A stretch of DNA of 64,000 nucleotides from Podochytrium sp. JEL0797 (lineage: Eukaryota > Chytridiomycota > Chytridiomycetes > Chytridiales > Chytriomycetaceae). Under the pieces are notes generated by a model. That model was not told the origin of the DNA and ran no database searches. It saw only the letters and a program-made list of their open reading frames with translations. The position numbers were made by a program, and so were the translations under genes. Below, in pieces: positions 25,222 to 33,876 of the stretch (position 1 is the first letter of the stretch; each line of letters begins with the position of its first letter). The DNA lies in NCBI GenBank assembly GCA_027596195.1, contig JADGJG010000012.1:43320-107319 (forward strand). The letters are read 5' to 3'.

Positions 25222-25824
25222 TCACACAAACAACTTGCGAAAGATCATGGTGGCCGCCGTATTGACCAACAAAACCCGCGAGTAAAAGTAGTGGAGATCC
25301 ATAACAGTCGACCGCATGAAGATCTTGTTTTGATCAGGAATATTGAGCCCAGAACCCATTTGAAGTGTCACGGATCCGTTGTTGGTGTCGCAAACTTTGA
25401 GCCAGGTGCTCCCAGAAAACGGAAACATCTTATCCGCTTTCCAGACCATCAACACCTCGTTCGAAGCAAGACTCTTGTCATCAACAGTCCAATAAGCCAT
25501 GCGCTCCCCCTTGTCAAACTTTTCCGGAACCGACACGTCAACCGCCAACTCGGCACGTGTAATCAACCATCTCTCAAGAGAAAACACGGGCGAGATGCCA
25601 AAGCTGCGCGCAAATTCTTCAACTGCTGTCGATCGAATCATCCAACGCGGAATCGTCATTTCGAAGCTGTCCATGGGAAGCGTGGAGTTTGGGAATTGGA
25701 TCTTCCAGGCCGCATTCTTGTTGGCGAGGAGGGAGCCGAGAGGGACGGTGTCGAGTTTGGTTGTGAGCGCGTACGTTGCGGCGATCCCGAAGCCGCTCGC
25801 GACCAGGAACGTGCGGAAGATCAT
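25222..25824 (-). CDS. membrane-anchored protein of 200 residues, function unknown
   Basis: Single exon. The N-terminus is a hydrophobic segment (MIFRTFLVASGFGIAATYAL) that could be a signal anchor. The rest is a soluble, mostly beta-rich looking region with several Trp (FEMTIPRWMIRST, SLERWLITRAELAVDV, RMAYWTVDDKS, VLMVWKADKMFPFSGSTWLK). It ends in LLVNTAATMIFRKLFV-stop. Codon use and length suggest a real gene, and it converges with the FUN14 gene 60 bp away. I do not recognise the family; the pattern resembles fungal ORFs that are conserved but unnamed. Confidence 0.7.
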   Translation of the reverse strand: MIFRTFLVASGFGIAATYALTTKLDTVPLGSLLANKNAAWKIQFPNSTLPMDSFEMTIPRWMIRSTAVEEFARSFGISPVFSLERWLITRAELAVDVSVPEKFDKGERMAYWTVDDKSLASNEVLMVWKADKMFPFSGSTWLKVCDTNNGSVTLQMGSGLNIPDQNKIFMRSTVMDLHYFYSRVLLVNTAATMIFRKLFV

Positions 25825-26073
25825 TTTTGATTGATTTTGGAAGGAAGCGATTCCTTGCTATTCATCCATCTCCTTTTGGCTTACGCATTTTTGGCAGGGA
25901 AAAAGTCACGGAAAAGGGTGAATGCGCCACTGGCAGACGCGCCTTTTATACTTCCTTTCCATCAACTTTTAATCATGCTTGTAATTGCCTTCAATTCCGA
26001 ATTTGTAACAATTCAAATGGGAGGGGATGAAAACTGTCAGCAAAAGCCGCAAAAAACTTTCCGCGCAACCAAC

Positions 26074-27217
26074 ATGTCGAAACCAAACGTGATCGTCACC
26101 GGCGCATCGGGTCTCCTCGGCAGAGCCGTGTTCAAGGCTTTGCAAAGCCATTTCACCGGTAATATCCTCCTTCTTCCCCCTTGTTAACCAGTGGCTGATC
26201 GTGACCCCGCAGTCATCGGAACTGGCTTCTCCCGCGTCCAGGCCCCGCTCGTCAAACTCGACATCACGAACCACGAAGATATCAAGAACTTCATGGATCT
26301 TTACAAGCCTGTGGCAGTCATTCATTGTGCTGCGGAGCGTCGCCCGGATGTTGCCGAAAAGAACCCTTCCGGTTTGTTTCCTTTCTCTTTCGAAGAAGTT
26401 CAACTCCCAATGAACGAGTGAACAAAAGGTGCTCTGATTCTCAACGTGAATGCAGCCGGGTGGGTCGCTGAAGAGTCCAAACGAGTCGGCGCGTGGTTCT
26501 GCTACATTTCGACCGATTACGTGTTTGACGGCAAGAACGCGCCGTACGAAGTCGATGCGCAGCCCTGCCCGATCCAGTTTTACGGCCAATCCAAGTGGGA
26601 GGGTGAAAAGTCGTGTGTTGCGAGCAACCCGGATGCCACGATCTTGCGGATTCCCGTGTTGTATGGGGACGTGGAATTCTTTGGGGAGTCGGCTGTGAAC
26701 TTGTTGGTTCCAATTGTTTTGGTAAGTTGTTGTTGGTTCTTATTGGTGCCTAATTCGTGTTTTGCGTTTCCTTGATTTTCGGTTTTGGTTCGACCCACAG
26801 GATCAATCAAAGAAGGTGATCATGGACGACTTCCAAGCACGTTATCCAACAAAGTGAGTCCCCATTCCTTGGCTCCCAACATCCCTTGCTTACCAGAACT
26901 TCAGTGTCGACGACATCGCCAAGGCTCTCTCCCAACTCGCCCTCCTCTCCCAAACCAACCCCACCATCAAAGGCATCTACCACTTCTGCGCCAAAGAAAA
27001 GATGACAAAGTACGGCATGTGCTCCATCATTGCCGAAGCGTTGGGAGGCGTCGACATTTCTCATTTGGAGCCGTTGAGGGAGGCGGATTTGAAAGCTGTG
27101 GCGAGTCGCCCATACGATTGTCAGTTGTCGAATAAGCGGATCGAGGAGGAAGCTGGGATTCGTATTGAATGCGTTTCGTTCAAGAAGTGGTGGATGGAGA
27201 ATGCACCGAAGCAGTAA
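26074..27217 (+). CDS. MAT2B: methionine adenosyltransferase 2 beta-like NAD(P)-binding protein
   Basis: MAT2B is a short-chain-dehydrogenase-fold regulatory subunit of S-adenosylmethionine synthetase, related to dTDP-4-dehydrorhamnose reductase. Exons give the Rossmann start VIVTGASGLLGRAVFKAL (GxxGxxG), VIHCAAERRPDVAEKNP, YISTDYVFDGKNAPY (Ser/Tyr region), FYGQSKWEGEKSC (Tyr-x-x-x-Lys), ATILRIPVLYGDVEFFGESA, and IKGIYHFCAKEKMTKYGM. Each matches the human protein in order. Five short introns are visible. The C-terminus ends KKWWMENAPKQ-stop. The closely related bacterial RmlD cannot be excluded on fold alone, but the HCAAERRPDV and KMTKY blocks favour MAT2B. Confidence 0.9.
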
Positions 27218-27951
27218 AACGTAATATAGGTCTTTAAAAACAAGTGCGCGAATGTGTCGCTGGCGGATGGAGTTTAATCATTTTGGAAGCCGCGATGGGA
27301 GGATTTCAGTGAGGCCACAAGTCTTCGGCTTGTTCCAGAAAAGCGGCTCGTTCGAGTAGGGTGTTGAACATGTGCCATCGCGCGGCCCGTCCTTGATTTC
27401 ATTTTTCTGGATTGATTGCGAGCTGATTTGTAAATTGGCTTAATTTTCTGTTGATTGGCATTCTTTTTTGTCCGGAAGTTGTTTCGTTCAGCGAACACTT
27501 CAAAAATCGCATTCACTCTATCGTGAAAATCGTGCATTTCTTAGAGTATCGAAGGCTGCCTATCGACTGGTCCGGTTGGCGCGAAAATTCCAATCCAGAA
27601 AATTCGCTGCGTCTCCAATGCCGCCAGAAAGGAGGCGCCAACCCGCCAATATAAAAACAGCGTGATCTCTGTGAACTCTCTTCCAAAAATATTTTCAAAA
27701 ATATGATCAGTGCTCCCACTCGTAAAGCAACGCACACCGACTCCCCACTCCACAAACACAAACAACCGGACCTGTCCTCGAACTAAACCTTATGTCCAGA
27801 CTCGCAGTTGGATCTTTCCACGCGCGACACGTCGTCGTTGATTGACCGCACAAACACAAGAGATGGGAAAGCAGCGATAGTATTTTATATCTCTTTTCTA
27901 TATTCAGAATTATTTAAAAAACCGACACGCAGGCCAAAAAAACCCCCAATT
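27218..27951. other. gene-poor interval with a decayed gene copy
   Basis: No intact gene is seen over about 730 bp between MAT2B and the calpain gene. Its left half holds the relic described at 27290-27600. The right half has only a C-rich low-complexity stretch and no readable signals. Confidence 0.6.
27290..27600 (-). pseudogene. decayed copy of the 3' end and downstream DNA of the 57.5 kb gene
   Basis: Read on the minus strand, this stretch aligns by eye with plus-strand DNA at about 57340-57620. Shared blocks include AAGCCAATTTA, CGCAATCAATCCAGA, GAACGAGCCGC and TTTGATACTCT or TTCGATACTCT. The 57.5 kb stretch covers the last codons and the downstream flank of the basic repeat protein gene at 57536-58688, in antisense. 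The copy has many substitutions and small indels, so it is old. Confidence 0.65.
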
Positions 27952-30640
27952 TCACACAACCTCTCGTCTCGAAAACAACCCCCTCATCTCACACCCACAC
28001 TCCCCTCCACCCCTCTCCCCAACCCTAAACCCCCCCTCACAACACAAACACCCACCAGCCCCCAAATCCCACTCCAAATCCCCAACCCTCACAACCTGAT
28101 GTCCATACACCCCTTCCCAACTCGGACACACACACACACCCACCACGCGTCGCGATTTGGGGGGCACGACTCTCCACACACTTGCGACGGTCGCGTTATA
28201 CGTTTTAGTCGCGGCCGTGAGGGAGAGTCGGATACGGAGGGAAAGTGTCTCGTGTGTGTTTGTGACATGTGCGAGGGCAATACCGCGCGATTCGGTGACG
28301 CGGAGGGTGAAGTGGTGGGAGTGAGGCCAGGGTTTAGGGGTTGCGAGGAGAAGGTTTGGTGGGGTTGGGTGGTGTGGAGTCGGAAGGTTTTGTTGCATGG
28401 TCTATGGATTTTTTTTGATGAAGACAACACAAGAACAAAATATTCAGTTTCCTCACCAAATTCAACGACCCACAAACCCCCCTCCCAATTAACCCCATAT
28501 CACACATCCCTCTCTCCACAGCATCCCACACAAAATCCACCTCCCCCTCCCCACACCTCCGAAAACAAGCCCCCACCAAATTCGCACTCAAAACCCTCAC
28601 AGTGAATTCAACGCGTCCCAATTTCAACCGATTCCCCCCTCCACTCTCTCCACTCCCAAGGCGATGCATACCGCTTCGAAACACTTTCGATTCACGCACC
28701 GCGGTTTCACGTTCAATCGAAAACGGGATAAGGAGGTATCGTTTGGATTTATCGCGTTCGCCGAGGAAGAGATCAAAGTGGGAGTCACGCCCTTGTCCAA
28801 ATAGACGGAGATCGTGAACAATAGTCGCGGTTTCATCCGTATCCGAAAGCGTGAGAATCACCAGATTCAAGTCGGAATAGTAAAATTCCTCATTGGCTTT
28901 CCCGCGTTTCGTGCGCTGACATAAACTGATGCTAATCCAAGAAGGATCCGGAACCGACAACTCAATAAGATCCATAGGAACCGCCATCCCCTCAGGAAGC
29001 ACACACTCCAAATTCAAGACTTGATGATGCGCATGCGTGAAACACACATCCACTTGCATGAACCGCTGCAGAAAATCATGATATGAGATCCAAAACACAC
29101 CCCCTTGATCCCCCGATCCCGCCTCCTCCCCATTCAACCGCTTGCGTAGACTTGCACTCCACTCAGAAGAATTCACGCCAAACTTGCCCTTCCATTCCAC
29201 TTTCCCCCACGGATTCCTCAGCTTAATCAACCGCAACATCCCATGCTCCGTAACCCCAAACTCTTCCGAATCATCCAACTTGCGTTTCCGCCCACCCCCA
29301 AAATAATCATGCAACGTAGCCACCCGCCCCAAAACCAACCCTTCCTCAATCGACTCCTCAACAACCTGCAACAACGAATACGCATGCCCACCCACCAGAC
29401 CATCCCCAGACAAAGGACACACAGCACCCATCAGAAACCCCTGACTCTGAAACGACATCAACCGCGTCCAAAACAATTCACTGTCGAACCCGACGCCTCC
29501 AAAGCAAATAGACTCGCACGGGAACCCCGTGAGGTCAAACAACGCCTCAGCAATTTGACCACCGCTAATCGCCTTATACGAAGAATGTGCTTTCGCATAC
29601 GCCTTTTCGAGAACAGGAACCCAAATGTTGCCGTTGACCGATTTGGCAAAGTACAAATGAGGCCCCGAGGTGTTTGCCACCGTCGACTTTTTGATCTGAG
29701 CAGGCGGCATGATCGGAAACAAGGAATCAACGCAATATTCACGCCATTTCCCATCGATAAAGAACCGCGCCGTAAAGAATCCCTTCCCCTTGCCCGTCTG
29801 CCGCGGCAACACGCGATGCAACAGCCCAGGATTCTCCGCAATCACAGCCAACGCAGAAATGAACCAACAATCCCCAACCCTTCCCTGCCTTACATGCCCA
29901 GGAGAAAACTCCCCCTCCCGCGAGGCAAGTAATTCCGAATCAAGCCGTTGCCATACAATATCTGCATGTTCTTTCGAATGGCGTGGAGCGAATTGACCCG
30001 TCGTGGGAGCCCACATGAAGAAGGAGCAGGATGTGGTCATGGGGGACGGGCAGGCAAAGAACTTTCGGCCGTGGTTTTTGTTTTCTTTGGATACGGTTTT
30101 GAGGCGGGCGGGTTTGTTGCAGGCGCATTTCGGGGCTGATGGGGTGGAGGAGTGGGTGGCAGTATCTACAGGTGTTTTGATGCCGTCCTTGAAGAAGCGA
30201 TGTCAGAGAATACAGCGACTTAAGTGGGGACGGGAACTCACTATGGCCGAGGCATCCGCTAAGAAGTCTTCATCTTTCCACATTCCACGCAACGGCACTT
30301 CTGGAGCCGCACTGGGCGGATCGCTTTCCGCATCGGGCGAGTCAGAGAAGACCCAGTCGTTCGAAGTCCCCAGCGAGGGGATGCACAGCCCTGATGACCG
30401 TGCGCCGAACGAGCCAGAGATCTTTGGCGAGCATCCGCTGGGAAATGCCTCGCTCTCCCTGGGAAGCAGCTCTGCCTGCAACTCCGGGGGAAGTGCGTCC
30501 CACACAGAGGGATCCACGCCAGGCGGGCGAAGCTTCGTTTCCTGCGATAGAGGATTGGCTGCCGCAAGTTCCGCTTGGATGTCGGTGGGGAGACTGATCC
30601 AGTCTTCCCACGAGATGTCGCTGGGTTTCGAAAACGCCAT
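27952..30640 (-). CDS. calpain-type cysteine protease with two UBM-like motifs and a GRF zinc finger
   Basis: N-terminal exon: two ubiquitin-binding-motif-like segments, DISWEDWISLPTDIQAELAA and GVDPSVWDALPPELQAELL, each with the Leu-Pro core of UBMs in translesion polymerases. An intron of about 60 bp (GTGAGT...CTTCAAG) joins SAI to DGIKTPVD in frame. A GRF zinc finger follows: KCACNKPARLKTVSKEN, GRKFFACP, SCSFFMWA (Cys-x-Cys, GR-x-F, Cys-x-FF-x-W). Then the calpain core: VRQGRVGDCWFISALAV (catalytic Cys), DGLVGGHAYSLL (His) and LIKLRNPWGKVEWKG (Asn). Next come a domain-III-like beta region and, after an intron ending ATCCATAG, a last exon with another beta region ending FSRREVV-stop. Roughly 850 residues. 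All three catalytic residues are present. No penta-EF-hand is seen, so calcium regulation is not implied. GRF fingers bind single-stranded DNA or RNA; UBMs bind ubiquitin. Confidence 0.9.
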
Positions 30641-30847
30641 TTTCAAATGTTTTTTCTTGGACGCAAAACCTCCACCAATCACGAACACGCCGCCCACTAG
30701 AGCCATTCAAGCAGTTGCGGTGAAAGATTTGGAGTGGGGATATTAGACTCGAATGCGCATGCCGTATATCGGCTCGCGAGGAATAAATATAATTTGGACC
30801 CACAATAATCGTCGACCAGAGCTTCGTTCTCCCCCCCCCCCCTTCCC

Positions 30848-31988
30848 TCACACACCCACTGTATACACCAGAAAATCGCGTCTCCCGAAATACTGTATCG
30901 CGAGCTTGCGTCCTTCGATTGTGGGTTGCGAAAACGCGATGCGATCCTTTTCCAAGCAACAACCAAACAGAAACCGCCGCCTGAGATTTGGAAAGAAAAA
31001 ATCAGATTTCGATATTGAGAAACGTATCTGCTGGGTCAATATACCTGCACACATCCAGCATCTTCAACGCGATTCCTTTTCGTCGATGATTTTTGGAAAC
31101 CCACACGCGACTGATTCCACACACTGCCGGTTCCGAAACGCCCCAGTGACTATGGCAAACAAGAGTGAGAACATGCTGTCATGACAATAAACACACTCGT
31201 TTACCTAGTAACCATCTCGGAATTCTCGTCCTCCAACTCGCGATCCGCAACATTCAACCGAAACGCCTGCTCAATCGGCTCCGCAAGAACGCAACCCACC
31301 ACTTTTCCCTTCGCAACATACAGGATCAGTTTACACAGGTCCAAAGACTCTTGGGAAACAGCCACAGCGCCAAGCTCCTGATTCACGATCGCCACAATCT
31401 CGGCCACCTTGCGCTTCTGGGCAACCGACATGGTCGAGGTTATGGCAACAACAATGAGCTTCACTCTTCCCGATTCAGTCAGAAATTCTTCGGCAATCAC
31501 ATCGTGCGCGTATCCCTGAGAATTTCGGGGTGAGTTCAATGTCCGAAACTACAACACCAAAACAAAGCAAAAACACCCCACCAAACCTTATAATCAATGC
31601 CCCCCAACACAGACGCATGATACTTCAAATGCAACACGTCATCCTCCTTGGCCGCATTCGCAAACCGCATCCCACACTCTTTGCACACAGTCATGCCTGC
31701 GTTCTTTTGACCGAGATCGAGAACCGTCTGGACGAGACCGCGGGGCATTGACGAGGAGGGTGTTTTGCAGACAGGGAGATCGGAGTTGCGTGAGGATCGC
31801 GGTGTTTTGGGGCTCGATGTGGGATGGCAGGTTGTTGCGGGGGACGAGGGCGGGTGATGAGGATGTGTGGGTGGGGTGGGTCCAGTGGAGGAGGGAAAGG
31901 CACGCGTAAAGAAGGAGGTGATGGGTGGGTTCGAGAGTGTTGGTTTCTTGCGGTGCGGAGTTTCGTGCGGAGGATGGCTGCGTTTCAT
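30848..31988 (-). CDS. ECO1: cohesin acetyltransferase Eco1/ESCO
   Basis: Acetylates Smc3 to establish sister chromatid cohesion in S phase. The N-terminal disordered region contains NPPITSFF, close to a PCNA-interacting PIP box (Asn instead of Gln). The C2H2 finger is CKECGMRFANAAKEDDVLHL with HLKYHASVLGG. Later exons give LILYVAKGKVVGCVLAEPIE. After splicing comes the acetyltransferase core CGISRVWVSKNHRRKGIA, then the family C-terminus DRIAFSQPTIEGRKLAIQYF, then FLVYTVGV-stop. These match the ESCO blocks CGISRIWV, IAFSDPTPDG and QFLVY. Three introns are readable. The gene is divergent from ERV1 with 60 bp between start codons, and lies just upstream of the calpain on the same strand. Confidence 0.92.
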
Positions 31989-32048
31989 TTTTTGGCTTCG
32001 GAAAGAAGTCTCGAAAAACGAACCACGTCAGGACCAGATCGAATTCAA

Positions 32049-32596
32049 ATGGGAACCACAAACGACCCCCAACTCGGCCCAGACGGGAAACCCTGCGGAG
32101 TCTGCGACGGATTCAAGAGCTTCTCATCAGATCAGAAGAAGAAGACTAAGAAGAAGGGTGATCCCTCTACTACAGCCACTACTGCTACTGCCCAGTTGCC
32201 ATGCCCACCAGACTCGAAGCAGCTGGGACGACACACCTGGACATTCCTGCACACGATGGCTGCTTATTACCCAGACAGTCCCACACCCGCTGAGCAGCAG
32301 AATGCCTCCACCTTCATGCACTCCTTCTCGAAACTCTATCCCTGCTCTTACTGCGCCGTCCATCTGCAACAAGAGATCAAAAGGGCTCCTCCGAAAGTCT
32401 CTTCGTCAAAGGAATTCAGTCTGTGGTGAGTCTGCTTCAGGATGCATGGGCCGCGATCCCAATGTTTTCACTTTTGAACCGAATTTCCCTCAGGATGTGC
32501 GAAGTCCACAATGAAGTCAACGAACGCATGGGAAAGCCACAATTCGATTGTTCCAAGGTGTTTGAGAGATGGCGCGACGGTTGCAAGGACAAGTGA
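32049..32596 (+). CDS. ERV1: FAD-linked sulfhydryl oxidase Erv1/ALR
   Basis: Oxidises Mia40 in the mitochondrial intermembrane space for disulfide relay import. The N-terminal shuttle pair is KPCGVCDGF. After a Lys-rich linker (KKKTKKKGD) comes the core: [19 protein letters not shown], then the redox pair [10 protein letters not shown]. Across one intron follows [20 protein letters not shown], the FAD-binding Cys-x16-Cys helix, ending DGCKDK-stop. Length, about 155-160 residues, fits the family. The Lys/Thr-rich linker between shuttle and core is typical of fungal Erv1. Confidence 0.95.
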
Positions 32597-33392
32597 AACC
32601 TATTTCTGTCCAATGCGCGATTTTTCAAATTCACCCCTTCCTCCCCATGAGAATTCAACAAAGATGCATTAGTAGAAACAGAGTTGATGCTACCATTATT
32701 TCAATTTCAAACATGGAGCTGTGAATCCCTTCTCGCTTGCTCCAATCTGGATTTCTTGGATTTTTTTGATTGGCGTCCATCCTGACAGCGCTTGTCAAAT
32801 CCATACACTTCATATTTGATTTGTAAAATCATTAAATCGCTAATCGTTGCCACATAGTGACCCACACTCGGTTCGTCTGGTGTCACTGCGGAGAGCTTCA
32901 ATTCGTAGAAAATATGACTGGTGTCACTGCGGAGGGCTTCAATTCGTAAAAATATGTACGAGGGGGAGCAAAGTAGCCAGAAGAGAGTCTTTTGTCGCCA
33001 GCCGGGATTGAATGTCTGCAAGATCACTGGGTCTTGTCCAAAAGAGCATCCTTCCACCGAATCGCGGAAATGGATGAAACATCAATTTCGCCCAATCGCA
33101 CCCAAAGGAGCACCCGAAGTGCTTACTCAGCTCAATCGATACAAGCCCATCTTTCCCATCAACGTGGATCCGTTGGGAACTCAATTCGGCAACGACAAGG
33201 AAATTTAGAATTGATGTGAACGAAGGGCGAGGTTGGGACGTGAATCTTTGTGTTTGCGTTTCAAGAGTTTGGCCTCTTCGGTGGTAACAAAGGACGCGAA
33301 CGGCGAACCGATATAACAATAGAATCGGCCCGTGGTTCGAAATGCTTTATTCTTCGGTTACTCGGGCGTCGGGAATGCAACAGTGGCGATTT
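32597..33392. other. interval without a recognised gene; 41-bp tandem duplication inside
   Basis: Both strands have short open frames, but none has a convincing start, splice pattern or family match. The minus-strand frame through 32707-33057 ends in a Lys/Arg-rich stretch (RQSKKSKKSRLEQARRD) and might be a small gene or another decayed fragment. A 41-bp direct duplication spans 32877-32958. Confidence 0.4.
32877..32958. repeat. 41-bp tandem duplication
   Basis: Two adjacent copies begin CTGGTGTCACTGCGGAG at 32877 and 32918 and differ at only a few bases toward their A-rich ends. The period is not a multiple of three, so it would shift any reading frame. Confidence 0.85.
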
Positions 33393-33849
33393 TCAGTTTT
33401 TCTTGGTCGGGCTCAACGCTTCCGTTTTCAGCGCATGCAGCTGGCCTATACACAACATCAGCAAACTACAAACACGATACTTCACAAAGCTCACCAATCT
33501 GCTGATCATTCATGGAATCCAACAGCTTCGAGTTCATATTGACGCCAAACTCTGGCTGCGGCTTCTCCCACCTCGCGGCCGCATCAACCTGCTCTTTCAT
33601 GGTATCCAAGTACCGCGTCCACTCCTGAATAAAGTTTCCCAGCCACTGCTGCGACTCTGGCGATCCCACCAACGCTGAGGCCTGAGAACCCACTGCGGAT
33701 GCGGATGATCCAGCATCCTTCAGGACTTGTCTGTGCCGGCTCCACTCGTCGCGGACGTATTTGTTGCCCATGAAACGGAGTGCGGGCGGCAGTTGCTTGT
33801 GGATCCGTCGGATCGAGCGATATAACTCCAGGTGTTGCCGAACGTACAT
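33393..33849 (-). CDS. SDHAF3: succinate dehydrogenase assembly factor 3 (SDHAF3/ACN9, LYR family)
   Basis: Mitochondrial matrix factor that helps insert the iron-sulfur subunit of complex II. The start MYVRQHLELYRSIRRIHKQL contains the LYR motif. It is followed by LPPALRFMGNKYVRDEWSRH and FIQEWTRYLDTM, the ACN9 family blocks. An intron of about 50 bp (GTGAGC...GTATAG) joins MNDQQIG to QLHALKTEALSPTKKN-stop, restoring a natural end. The start is 27 bp from the divergent nicastrin start. Confidence 0.93.
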
Positions 33850-33876
33850 TTTCGCGGGAACAAAATTTCTTTGGAG

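Noticed and set aside
29243..29932. Long plus-strand open frame within the calpain gene
   Set aside because: Antisense of a well supported catalytic domain; composition (Arg/Gln/Pro-rich) is typical of a shadow frame.
33300..33360. A tRNA-like GGTTCGAA box near 33334
   Set aside because: No matching A box or cloverleaf stems could be drawn around it; no tRNA is convincing anywhere in the window.
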